Assembly: GCA_009731375.1 (NCBI GenBank)
Contig: BJOX01000189.1
Span: 378,989-405,642, forward strand
Length of the DNA stretch: 26,654 nt
Direction of reading: 5' to 3'
Source of the DNA: Paulinella micropora
Taxonomy: Eukaryota; Cercozoa; Imbricatea; Euglyphida
Made by a program: the position numbers and the translations under genes. Under the pieces are notes generated by a model that made no database searches, was not told the origin of the DNA, and saw only the letters and a program-made list of their open reading frames with translations. Positions 9,102-18,532 of this stretch are shown here, in pieces; positions within the stretch are counted from its first letter, which is position 1; every line of letters begins with the position of its first letter.

Positions 9102-9104
9102 CGG
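9099..9104 (+). promoter_or_regulatory. Candidate UGA-CGG readthrough site between gag and pol
   Basis: Gag ends at TGA, immediately followed by CGG. The frame then remains open for 25 codons up to the first Pol Met at 9177 and beyond. UGA-CGG is one of the recognised leaky-stop contexts in several RNA viruses, where it is usually supported by a downstream RNA structure. Here the next ~45 nt are purine-rich; only a weak 6-bp stem (AACTGT 9146-9151 with ACAGTT 9171-9176) was found. Readthrough would yield a Gag-Pol fusion. The alternative is reinitiation at 9177. Confidence 0.5.
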
Positions 9105-9176
9105 GAGGAGAAGAGAGAGGAAAAGAAGAGAGAGAAGGAGATAAAAACTGTTCTTTTTAATCCGACAGTCACAGTT

Positions 9177-12100
9177 ATGCCTACTGTTGATGAACAGGAT
9201 ACGAACGGTTCCGTTCCTCCCAGACGTGAAGGTGAAGGCACACAGCCTCACAAGCCTCAAGGTAAGCACTTGCTAGTTCATCCTTCGAGAGCTAATATGA
9301 TAAATGATGCGAATAGGAAGGCGAAGAAGGCGATGGAGGAGAGGAAGCCGAAACCAAAGGCTAGGTCTCCTCCTACGAAGAAGCAGCGGACCGTACCCCC
9401 GCCAAAGGACTCAATAGTCTCTGCTATAGACACGAGTACACTCGGTGTACCAGACTCTGTCCAAAAGACACTCGAGATACCGGAAGCCCCGGAGACTCAA
9501 GAAGTTAAGTTGGCGGAAAAGGGGGGAGAACGAGAAGAGGACAAGGAACTTGAGCTTAGACTCAAAACCCTAGAACGAAAAATTCATGTGCTAGCGGCTA
9601 GTTTACATAGACCAGACGCGCTATGCTACACTGACCTCTTTTGTGAAACTTTACAAACCACATTAAAAGTTGGTAATGATACGATGGCGAATATTAATAT
9701 TGTCGGCCAGAAGTTTTTGAATAGTCACCGGACATGGGTGGACAAAAACATTAGAAAAACAAAGGGGACCCTAAAAGGGGTAGGCAGCCGTACGGAAATT
9801 ACGGGCATCGTCACATTAATTTTCAAATTGAAATCCGGTCGAGTATATCGTGCGGACCTCTATGTTGTCCCCGATTACCACGGTTCAATCCTGCTGTCGT
9901 ATGACCAATTGGCTACGATGGGGGCTGTGATCGATTGCGCCGCACGGCGGGTGATTTATGGAGTGAAGAATGGAGAGGAGGAGGATATTAATCCGATGAC
10001 TGCTACTGACTCATACGAGGCTTTTGAGCTGAGTCTAGCAACGGAGAGGAAAAAGTTGGCCTTCGTACATGAGGCAACTGAAGCCTATGTACACCCCTAT
10101 GTCACAGTGCCGGAGGAACTGACCTGGACCGACAATTGGGAGACGGAGATGCAGGCGTATACGGTTACGATTCCCGCATGGGACAGAAAGTCTATTGATG
10201 ACTTAGTCGTAGCGCGTAATGAGGAGATAATATGTGTTGCGAAACAGTGCCCGTCGTTGGCCAGATTCGCAGAAGGTGGCGGGGCAGATGTCCATATTAC
10301 TAATGGCTACTGTTACCATGCGAAGGTGTCAGATGAGAAGAGAGAGGCGTTTGTGCCAAGGAGGAAGGGGCGTATCCCCGATACTCCAGCGGATGACATT
10401 AAAACTTTTATCACGAACTTTTGGGGCGATGTGCCTACCTGGCCGCGCTCATTAACTGAAGTGAAAAAGTGTCTACGGACTCTATTTGAGAGTAACAAGC
10501 CGTATACTGTCATTCTGCCATACAATGAGAAGGCGATCTGGGCACAGGAGATAAGGGACCGGCTTATTGATCATCCTATACCTGTTCCTTCTCGCAAGCA
10601 ACAGTTAGTGGTGGCTTGTCGACTCGGGTCTCGGGAGCAGAGCAGTGCATACAAGCAAAAGCTCAGAGCCCAGGACAAGTTGAAATTGATACCTCAAGCT
10701 TTCACATGCTTTGATGGTTTCTACACCCGTAAGGCTCCGATACAATACGCGAACCTTATTGATATGCTTGTCGGGCTGGGTCATGATGATGAGCCGGACA
10801 CAGTCACGTATGAAAGAACGGGACTAGACGATTTGTCCGAGGAAGATTTGAGTTTGGAGGAGGACTTAGCGCCCCTCAAGGAGCATAAGAAGATGTCGGA
10901 GGAAGATTTCCAAGCGGCGGCGCGGAAAATTTTAGAAGAAGGAGTGGGTTCGGAGAGAGAGAAGGCGTTTCTCAAAGCTAAGATGGAGGCGTACAGAGAA
11001 ATTTTCGACCCTCCTCGGGCAGGTGGTGTAAAGTCGGATGACTTCACTGCTGTCATTTACAAGATACCGGGTGCGGAGCCATCTCCGGCACCACGGAGGG
11101 CAAATTTGAGCATACATGAGGCAAAAATAGCGGAGGAGAATGTGAGACAGTTGCTCGATGAGGACTTTATTGAGAGATCTACATCTCCAATTGTCTCTCA
11201 ACCGAAAATCGTCCCTAAGCCAGGAGGAGAATGGCGCTTGACGATCAATTATGCCCGTGTGAATAAGGTGCTAGAGGAAGAGAGAAATCCTCTGCCGACC
11301 TTAGAAGAAGGCAGAAGGGTGCTGCGGAATGCTAAATTCTATTCGGTCATTGACCTTAAGAACGGCTTCTGGCAGATACCACTGGACGAGAAATCCAGAT
11401 GGCTGACTGCATTCGTTGTGGGTATGGAAATATACCAGTGGAAGGTGCTTCCAATGGGACTCAAACAGGCCCCGGGGCTCTTTCAGAAGGCGATGCAGAA
11501 GATGTTGAGCGGTCAATATGACGACCAGTCGGAGGATGGTTTTATGAGAAGGAGAGGACAGAAGGCGGGAGAATATGCATTTTGTTACATCGATGACATC
11601 ATCGTATACTCTAACACAATGGAAGAGCATATCGATCACTTGTCAGATGTCTTCAGGCGCATCGGAGCTTTTGGCCTGAAATGCAACCTAAAGAAATGTC
11701 AGCTTGCCAGGACAAGTGTGACGTATTTGGGTTACGAGATTTCTCATAATAGGGTCTCGATATCGCGCGAAAAGAGGGAGGAGATCATGAGTAGACAGTT
11801 GCCAAAGAATCGCACGGAGTTACACTCTTTTCTTGCGATGGCACAGTACTACAGCCAGTTCATACCCGATTGGGGTGCAACTCGGGCTAAGCTGGAGAAG
11901 ATGATTGATTTTGGAGACTTTGAGAAGTGGGATGAGGAGGCTTTGCAGGCGTTTAATACGCTCAAAGATATCATTTATAAAGATCCCAAGGACGGCGGAT
12001 TAGTACTTATGATGCCCGACTTTACGAAACCGTTCGTAGTCGACACGGATGCATCTAAGTTTGCGATTGGCGCGGTGCTGCAACAGGAAGATGAGGAGAA

Positions 12101-14924
12101 AAAGTTGCGCCCGATCATGTTTATTAGTAGAAAGCTGTGTGCGGCGGAGCGAAATTACTGCACGCGACAGAGGGAGGCGTTGGCAGTAGTATGGGCTCTC
12201 AAGAGGCTCAGAGAATACTTGTGGGGAGGACCTCTATTCACGGTTAGGACCGATCATCACAACCTTCTTTGGTTGATGAATCATGAACAAACCGGCCGTT
12301 TGGCGCGGTGGCAAGCTTTCTTGTCATGTTTCAATTTCACGATGGTCTACTTACCGGGAAAGCGAAACGTAGTCGCTGATAGCCTTTCCAGGCTAGAGTT
12401 TCAGTCGGAGGTGTCGGCTCTCGTATCATCAGTGGAGATGATGGACCTGTCCACGGACAAGGTATACGAGGTGAGCCACATAGAGGCGATGCAGATGGCA
12501 AGAGGCGTTCGTTATGACCGCACGGGTCTACGATATAGTCCTCAAGGCCCGGAGCATGGCATATGCTGTGAGGCGCATGTTCTCGAAGACGCTGAGTGGT
12601 CTTATGAGGCATACGAGAACGCGAAGGCGAATATAAAAGAAGAGGAGGAGACGACTGAGGTCTGTACTGAACCTCCACAGGAAAATCGAAGCGAGCTTGA
12701 TGAAGACCCGGAAAGGGTAGGAGTAAGGTTGGAGGACGGTACTATTCATATCGCCTCGCCTACCGCGTGGAGGCAGCAACAGGCGACGGATCCGGAGTTC
12801 AAGGAGCTCATAACGTTATACAAGAACCCTAATGAGCTTAAAAAGACTCCACAGATCAAAGATCAGATGAAGGAGATGGCGTGGAGAGATGGGCTATTGT
12901 GGTACAAGGGCCAGCATGGCAAATTTGCATCACAGCCTGACAAATGGACTCTCTGGGTACCAGAGAAGTTGAGGCGCTTTATATATGTCGCAGCCCATAA
13001 CTGCCCCTTACTGGCACATCCGGGTCGACAAAGAACTCATTGGTTCATAGCGAGGCGATTTTGGTGGAAAGGGATGAAGGAGGAGATAGACAGGGAAGTG
13101 GACGCATGCATCCCATGCAAAACCACAAAGACACCGCTGAAGGCGAACTTTGGCCTGATCGGTACATTCCCGTTACACGCCGGGATGTTTGAATTTTTAC
13201 ACATCGATCATGTGGGACCTTTCCCCGAATCGGCAGAAGGGTACAGATACCTTCTTACCGCAATAGATCGAGCCACCAATTATGTCTGGGTTGTTCCTGT
13301 TAAGGACGCTACAGGCAAGACAACTGCGGAGGCTCTGATCGATAGGATCGTCTCGCAGATCGGAGTGCCTAGAAAGATATGTTCTGATCGAGGTTCTGAC
13401 TTTAATAATGAAGTCATCGACAGACTATCTAAGTACTACGGGATGAAATGGCAATATGTTACTGCCTATAACCCGAGAGCGAATGGCAAGATCGAGCGGG
13501 TACATAGACCTCTCAAAGCCTCGCTTAAGATGTACTGTATGAAGAAGGAGAATCAGAGAGCCTGGGTGGAGGCAGCACCTTCATTTGCCTTTGCAATGAA
13601 CTGTCTACCCTCATCGGCATTAGGAGGAGCCAGGAGCTCAGTCTCGCCATATCAATTGGTTTACGGCCGAGAGCCTAATATCCCAACCTCACTTCTGCAT
13701 CCAAAAGACACTTGGGCAGATGAGGATGAGTTGTTCGGGATGAGACTAAGAGCGAAGATGGAGGCGGAACAAATAGTTGCGGCGCACAGGGAGGCGGAGC
13801 GCAGAAAGACTGACGCACAAGGAGTGCGACAAGCGCACTTAGATCAAGTCCGTTTCCAGGTTGGGGATATTGTACTCTTGTACCATCCTCAAGTCCCTAA
13901 GGGGGTTAGCTCTAAGCTGTTTACCCACTGGAAAGGACCATACCAGATCATGGAACAGATGGGACCTCTGAATTATAAGATCAGGGGTAGAGGGAAGGTG
14001 CAGATTGTGAATGTTCGAAGGCTGATCAAATATGACCCCTTCTTACTTGAGGATGAATCCGTTGAGGAGGCGTTGAAACGGATGAAGGAGGACTTCAAAG
14101 AGGTACCGCCTATACAGAAGGAGGATACCTTAGAGGAGGAGAATGCCTATCGGGCACCGGTCACGGAGAAGGAGGAGACCGAGAAGGAGAGTAAGGAAGA
14201 CTCAAACCGCAAAAGCGCGGCGGGGACTCAGTCTAAAGCCCCCATAGTCCGCGGCGGTACGAAGGAGAAGTTCACGGAGGCGCAGAGGAGGAGAGCGCAA
14301 AACGATCTCATCTTCGACCAACCGAGGAAGGTGGCAAGGTCGACGCGAGCGACGGATGTCCATGGAGGAGGAGGGGAGAAGGACACTAACCCGAACGCGG
14401 GTAATGTGGACATTCGACATGTGCGATGGAAGGAAGGAGAGGCGATTGCGGCCATCAAGTGGGTCCGAGACGCTTTTTATCTGTTGAGACCGGCAGAATC
14501 TCATGTTGCCGATGACACTCTCTCAGATCTTTATCTCATGCGAGCTGTGGCGGTCCCGCAGACTACACGGGCAGCACGGACATCGAAGAGATCCTTAGCA
14601 GCAAAAACGATACAACCGGTACTCCATTTTTGGAGAAGCATGGACCCTGTTGAGGATCCAAAAGCTAGACAATATTTACCGGTGTACAAAGACGCGAAAA
14701 ATCTCGAGACATGGGATGATACTATTACCCTTCGAGACAAAGACCACACTGCGTGGACTATTCAGTCACTGCCTAGAGGAGTGCTTGACATTCCTTTTGA
14801 CTTATCTTTGGGCGCCATCCCTAACAAAATATGGGACATTCTGGAGGAGTCGAAGTTTGACTTGACTTTTGTTGGCGGCCCGCCACCTGGCAAAGGGGTT
14901 CGCGCAAGGCGACGAAGGCAGTAA
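9177..14924 (+). CDS. pol: Pol polyprotein: protease-like, RT, RNase H, integrase
   Basis: The 1915-aa frame starts at Met 9177, but the frame is open back to 9102, so Gag-Pol fusion is likely. Residues ~42-75 are a basic linker. Residues ~150-275 are retropepsin-like, with D168-T-M at the active-site position and a later SILLSYDQL segment. Residues ~280-620 are an unassigned spacer. RT (~630-890) has D726 (DLKNGFWQIP), LPMGLKQAP and Y804-I-D806-D807. RNase H (~950-1070) has D958, E1000, D1026 and D1068. Integrase (~1270-1500) has H1274, H1281, C1311, C1314 and the triad D1344, D1404, E1440 (last spacing 35). A GPY/F module follows (G1587-P-Y). The last ~300 residues are unassigned and end RARRRRQ; no chromodomain is visible. 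The product makes cDNA and inserts it. It ends at TAA. Confidence 0.95.
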   Translation: MPTVDEQDTNGSVPPRREGEGTQPHKPQGKHLLVHPSRANMINDANRKAKKAMEERKPKPKARSPPTKKQRTVPPPKDSIVSAIDTSTLGVPDSVQKTLEIPEAPETQEVKLAEKGGEREEDKELELRLKTLERKIHVLAASLHRPDALCYTDLFCETLQTTLKVGNDTMANINIVGQKFLNSHRTWVDKNIRKTKGTLKGVGSRTEITGIVTLIFKLKSGRVYRADLYVVPDYHGSILLSYDQLATMGAVIDCAARRVIYGVKNGEEEDINPMTATDSYEAFELSLATERKKLAFVHEATEAYVHPYVTVPEELTWTDNWETEMQAYTVTIPAWDRKSIDDLVVARNEEIICVAKQCPSLARFAEGGGADVHITNGYCYHAKVSDEKREAFVPRRKGRIPDTPADDIKTFITNFWGDVPTWPRSLTEVKKCLRTLFESNKPYTVILPYNEKAIWAQEIRDRLIDHPIPVPSRKQQLVVACRLGSREQSSAYKQKLRAQDKLKLIPQAFTCFDGFYTRKAPIQYANLIDMLVGLGHDDEPDTVTYERTGLDDLSEEDLSLEEDLAPLKEHKKMSEEDFQAAARKILEEGVGSEREKAFLKAKMEAYREIFDPPRAGGVKSDDFTAVIYKIPGAEPSPAPRRANLSIHEAKIAEENVRQLLDEDFIERSTSPIVSQPKIVPKPGGEWRLTINYARVNKVLEEERNPLPTLEEGRRVLRNAKFYSVIDLKNGFWQIPLDEKSRWLTAFVVGMEIYQWKVLPMGLKQAPGLFQKAMQKMLSGQYDDQSEDGFMRRRGQKAGEYAFCYIDDIIVYSNTMEEHIDHLSDVFRRIGAFGLKCNLKKCQLARTSVTYLGYEISHNRVSISREKREEIMSRQLPKNRTELHSFLAMAQYYSQFIPDWGATRAKLEKMIDFGDFEKWDEEALQAFNTLKDIIYKDPKDGGLVLMMPDFTKPFVVDTDASKFAIGAVLQQEDEEKKLRPIMFISRKLCAAERNYCTRQREALAVVWALKRLREYLWGGPLFTVRTDHHNLLWLMNHEQTGRLARWQAFLSCFNFTMVYLPGKRNVVADSLSRLEFQSEVSALVSSVEMMDLSTDKVYEVSHIEAMQMARGVRYDRTGLRYSPQGPEHGICCEAHVLEDAEWSYEAYENAKANIKEEEETTEVCTEPPQENRSELDEDPERVGVRLEDGTIHIASPTAWRQQQATDPEFKELITLYKNPNELKKTPQIKDQMKEMAWRDGLLWYKGQHGKFASQPDKWTLWVPEKLRRFIYVAAHNCPLLAHPGRQRTHWFIARRFWWKGMKEEIDREVDACIPCKTTKTPLKANFGLIGTFPLHAGMFEFLHIDHVGPFPESAEGYRYLLTAIDRATNYVWVVPVKDATGKTTAEALIDRIVSQIGVPRKICSDRGSDFNNEVIDRLSKYYGMKWQYVTAYNPRANGKIERVHRPLKASLKMYCMKKENQRAWVEAAPSFAFAMNCLPSSALGGARSSVSPYQLVYGREPNIPTSLLHPKDTWADEDELFGMRLRAKMEAEQIVAAHREAERRKTDAQGVRQAHLDQVRFQVGDIVLLYHPQVPKGVSSKLFTHWKGPYQIMEQMGPLNYKIRGRGKVQIVNVRRLIKYDPFLLEDESVEEALKRMKEDFKEVPPIQKEDTLEEENAYRAPVTEKEETEKESKEDSNRKSAAGTQSKAPIVRGGTKEKFTEAQRRRAQNDLIFDQPRKVARSTRATDVHGGGGEKDTNPNAGNVDIRHVRWKEGEAIAAIKWVRDAFYLLRPAESHVADDTLSDLYLMRAVAVPQTTRAARTSKRSLAAKTIQPVLHFWRSMDPVEDPKARQYLPVYKDAKNLETWDDTITLRDKDHTAWTIQSLPRGVLDIPFDLSLGAIPNKIWDILEESKFDLTFVGGPPPGKGVRARRRRQ

Positions 14925-15701
14925 GTGACATTTTTTTCTTTTATCACGCGTCGGACATTGAAAGCTGCATGTGGATTAATCTCATAGTGCCCATGTCAGA
15001 TCATGTCTTATTAAAATGTTTTTATACCATTGTTGTTACTTGGCATTTTTATCGCAACATATGAGTGCGAGGGTCAATCGGCAAATGGATACGACACCGT
15101 ATAAGGGGATCGCTTGTGAGTTTAGCGATGGTGTTCCTGGTACGACCCTGCTTCAAGTATCCAGGGTGATGTTCTCAAAAAATGTTCTCATAGTAGACAT
15201 ATTAAATTTTTTTCTTTGGATATACTTAATATCGTCATACCAGCACGGTCCGTCTCTACTTGTGTCGGCATATCGCATGGTCGGGCTCACTCACCCCGGC
15301 TTTGGATATAGTTATTAGGTCTGGCCCCCTAGTACTATATTAAGGTAACCGATTGAATACAAGGGTATGTTATTAAAAGACAATGTATTTACTGATCGGA
15401 AGTGTTTTTGGAGAAGGAGAAAAATTATAACGCTGCTTTTATTGCAATAGTAATACTATTTGTTCTTGACATACTGCCTCAGAATTAAGTTACGGGGGGG
15501 ACAACAAGTGTGGAAGGAGGAGTTTTTATTTACAAAAACGAGGCTGGAGATTTATAGTTGACTCGTGTCTGGCGTATGCGTTTTATATATCCACTGCACC
15601 GTCTATCCGTGGGTTAATGCACTTAGTTGCGACACCCCGTAGCGTTTGTGCAGAAAAGAAATCAGCAATTATATGACGAAAATATTGCATATTTCCGTCA
15701 T
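14925..15701 (+). other. 3' non-coding region of the LTR element
   Basis: About 780 bp separate the Pol stop from the purine tract. A 100-codon frame at 15016-15318 has hydrophobic stretches (for example NFFLWIYLISSY) but no signal peptide, glycosylation pattern or family motif that would support an envelope gene. A run of seven G (15494-15500) inside ACGGGGGGGACAA could be a second purine tract. Confidence 0.5.
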
Positions 15702-15716
15702 AAAAACGGGAAGGGG
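15702..15716 (+). other. Polypurine tract (plus-strand primer site)
   Basis: AAAAACGGGAAGGGG lies three bases (TAC) upstream of the TG of the 3' LTR. It contains one C. This is the expected position for the RNase H-resistant plus-strand primer. Confidence 0.65.
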
Positions 15717-15719
15717 TAC

Positions 15720-15966
15720 TGTAGGCATCACCCCCCGGATAGCCGGTAAAAAGTACCCTTTTTCTGGTGTCAGGTGCACCTAGTTTTTTCCCATTATTTT
15801 CAATATCGTTTGGCCGGATTTGACCTAATGCCATTTTAACCTTGGTCTGTTGCCGTTTTCTTTTCGGCTTCACTGAGCTAATATAACGAGACATCATTCT
15901 CTTTTGGGGATTTGTGTCTGGTTGTATTACCGACTTTTTATTGAGCTATCTTCGGGGATTGTAACA
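15720..15966 (+). repeat. 3' LTR (247 bp)
   Basis: It begins TGTAGGCATCA and ends GATTGTAACA, matching the 5' LTR except for three substitutions and two homopolymer length changes. The flanking TAAC at 15967-15970 repeats 5573-5576. If the terminal A is counted as host DNA, the duplication can be read as ATAAC (5 bp). Confidence 0.95.
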
Positions 15967-16663
15967 TAACTCCAAAATGCATCAAGTTAAAATTTTGAAG
16001 TTGCGAAATTACTGCAAAACCCGCGAAAGTTAAATTGGATCATTGGTCTTCTAGGGTCGCACAAGTCATATTACTAGGGGCAGTGAGAAGTGACACAACT
16101 GCAGGGGCCACCCTTGACCGTGACTTTGACCTAATTTTCTCAATCAATATTTTACTTTTTAATACCATTTAATATAAGCTTACTTGGGAAAGGACTGGGG
16201 GTTACGGGACCTCCAGTGTCCCTGCTTGCCCCTTCGCTTTTGTTGGGACGATCGCCAGTACAGAGCTTGAAGGTGTGTGGAGTTGGTTGGGGAGAGGCTG
16301 TGTGCCTATTTTGATAACTTATTTTTAATAATTCATAGTTGGACTTGGTTACGGGACCTCAAGTCACGGTCCTTGCTCGCCCCTTTGCACTCGCAGGAAC
16401 GATGGCTAGGTGAGTGACAGAGCTTTGGAGTTGGAGTTGGATTTGGGTGAGGCTAGGTGCCTACTATTTGAGAATCAAGTTAACGAAAGCGCAAAGCACA
16501 CCGTTGGAAAGCAGCGTCTTGTCCTGGGCTTTGAAATGACGACTAGTTGAGGATTGTCGTTATCAATCACTTTCGATTGATCGAGAACGATGAAGTCAAG
16601 GTCGGAGTGTGTGTTGATTCTTGAATGTCCCACTGTCGTATAATATTATTATGCGGCTAAGCT
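15967..16663. other. Spacer downstream of the LTR element, no gene seen
   Basis: Unique DNA up to the GAA tract. It includes the 147-bp tandem duplication listed separately. No ORF with recognisable motifs is present. Confidence 0.5.
16200..16475. repeat. Diverged 147-bp tandem duplication
   Basis: GGTTACGGGACCTC begins at 16200 and again at 16347. Downstream words recur in the same order in both copies: CTTGC, CGCCCC/TGCCCC, GGAACGAT/GGGACGAT, CAGAGCTT, GGAGTTGG, GAGGCT, GTGCCTA. Copies are clearly diverged, so the duplication is old. No function is apparent. Confidence 0.65.
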
Positions 16664-17201
16664 TGAAGAAGAAGAAGAAGAAGAAGAAGAAGAAGGAAGA
16701 AAGAAGAAGGAAGAAGGAAGAAGGAAGAAGGAAGGATCAAGAAGGAAGAAGGAAGAAGGAAGAAGGAAGAAGGAAGGATCAAGAAGGAAGAAAGAAGAAG
16801 GAAGAAGGAAGAAGGAAAAGAAGAAAAAGAAGAAGAAGAGAAGAAGAAGAAGAAGAAGAAGAAGAAGGAGAAGGAGAAGGAGAAGAAGAAGAAGAAGAAG
16901 AAGAAGAAGAAGAAGCAGAAAAAGAAAAAGAAGCAGAAGCAGAAGAAGAAGAAGAAGAAGAAGAAGAAGGAAGGAAGAAGGAAGAAGGAAGAGGGAAGAA
17001 GGAAAAAGGAAGGATCAAGAAGGAAGGATCAAGAAGGAAGGATCAAGAAGGAAGAAGGAAGAAGGAAGAAAGAAGAAGGAAGAAGCAAGAAGCAAGAAGC
17101 AAGAATGAAGAATGAAGAAGAACAAGCAAGAAGAAGAAGAAGAAGAAGAAGAAGAAGAAGAAGAAGAAGGAGAAGAGGAGAAGGAGGAGGAGGAGAAGAA
17201 G

Positions 17202-17232
<31 letters not shown>

Positions 17233-17823
17233 CTTAGAGGAAGAAGAAGAAGAGGAGGAGGAGGAGGAAGAGGAAGAGGAAGAAGAAGAAGGAGAAGAAG
17301 AAGAAGAAGAAAAAGAAGGAGGAACAGGAGGAGCAGGAGCAGGAGGAGCAGGAGGAGACGGAGAAGAAGAAGAAGAAGAAGAAGAAGAAGAAGAAGAAGA
17401 AGAAGAAGAAGATGAAGAAGAAGAAGAAGAAGAAAAAGCAGCAACAGCAGGAGCAGCAGCAGCAGAAGAAGAAAAATAAGAAGAAGAAGAAGAAGAAGAT
17501 GATGATGATGATGAAGATGAAGAATCAGAAGAAGAAGAAGAAGAAGAAGAAGAAGAAGAAGAAGAAGAAGAAGAAGATGAAGAAAGAAGAAGGTTGACGA
17601 TGACGAAGAAGAAGAAGAAGAAGAAGAAGAAGAAGAAGAAGGAGGAGGAGGAGGAGATGAAGCAGAAGAAGCAGAAGAAGCAGAAGAAGCAGCAGAAGCA
17701 GAAGAAGAAGAAGAAGAAGAAGAAGAAGAAGAAGAAGAAGAAGAAGAAGAAGAAGAAGAAGAAGCAGAAGCAGCAGCAGAAGAAGAAGAAGATGATGATG
17801 ATGATGATGATAATGAAGAAGAA

Positions 17824-17858
<35 letters not shown>

Positions 17859-17972
17859 AGAAGAAGAAGAAGCGAAGCAGCAGCAGCAGCAGAAGAAGAA
17901 GATGATGAAGAAGAAGAAGAAGAAGAAGAAGAAGAAGAGCAGGAGGAGAGAGAGGAGGGGGGGGGGGGGGGA

Positions 17973-18005
<33 letters not shown>

Positions 18006-18059
18006 GGAGAGAGGGGGGGGGGGGGAAGGGGGGGGGGGGGGGAGGGAGGGGGGGGGGGG
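16664..18059 (+). repeat. ~1.4-kb polypurine (GAA)n / (GGAAGAA)n tract
   Basis: The + strand is almost entirely purine, dominated by GAA with GGAAGAA, GAAGGATCAAGAA, GCA and GAT variants, ending in G runs at the gap. The open frames of poly-Glu, poly-Lys or poly-Arg here are a consequence of the repeat and are not genes. Long GAA/TTC mirror tracts can adopt triplex structures. Confidence 0.95.
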
Positions 18060-18321
18060 NNNNNNNNNNNNNNNNNNNNNNNNNNNNNNNNNNNNNNNNN
18101 NNNNNNNNNNNNNNNNNNNNNNNNNNNNNNNNNNNNNNNNNNNNNNNNNNNNNNNNNNNNNNNNNNNNNNNNNNNNNNNNNNNNNNNNNNNNNNNNNNNN
18201 NNNNNNNNNNNNNNNNNNNNNNNNNNNNNNNNNNNNNNNNNNNNNNNNNNNNNNNNNNNNNNNNNNNNNNNNNNNNNNNNNNNNNNNNNNNNNNNNNNNN
18301 NNNNNNNNNNNNNNNNNNNNN
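18060..18321. other. Assembly gap (262 N)
   Basis: Unknown bases, entered from a G homopolymer run and followed by (GA)n. Confidence 0.99.
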
Positions 18322-18353
<32 letters not shown>

Positions 18354-18426
18354 GGGGGGGGGGGGAGAAGGAGGAGGAGGAGAAGGAGGTTGAGGAGGAG
18401 GAGGAGGAGAAGGAGGAGGAGAAGGA

Positions 18427-18465
<39 letters not shown>
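18322..18465 (+). repeat. (GA)n / (GGA)n tract
   Basis: Purine-only repeat that continues the tract on the other side of the gap, with GA, a G run, GGAGAA units and a final (GA)n. Confidence 0.95.
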
Positions 18466-18467
<2 letters not shown>

Positions 18468-18494
18468 GCCATGTTTTATAGATGTGGCAGGAGA

Positions 18495-18495
<1 letters not shown>

Positions 18496-18532
<37 letters not shown>

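Larger units (their letters stand above)
5577..15966 (+). mobile_element. Full-length Ty3/gypsy-like LTR retrotransposon (10.4 kb)
   Basis: The element is bounded by two near-identical LTRs with TG...CA ends and flanked by TAAC on both sides (5573-5576 and 15967-15970), a target-site duplication. Order inside is LTR, primer-binding site, 770-bp leader, gag, in-frame TGA, pol, 780-bp 3' region, purine tract, LTR. In Pol the integrase follows RT and RNase H, which is the Ty3/gypsy order, not the Ty1/copia order. The gag and pol frames are intact and the LTRs differ by only three substitutions and two 1-bp indels, so the insertion is young and may be mobile. Total length is above the common 5-6 kb because of long spacers and a C-terminal Pol extension. 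No envelope gene is recognised. Confidence 0.93.

Noticed and set aside
15016-15318. 100-codon frame as an envelope gene
   Set aside because: It has hydrophobic stretches but no signal peptide, cleavage site, cysteine pattern or family motif; the size is compatible with chance in AT-rich DNA.
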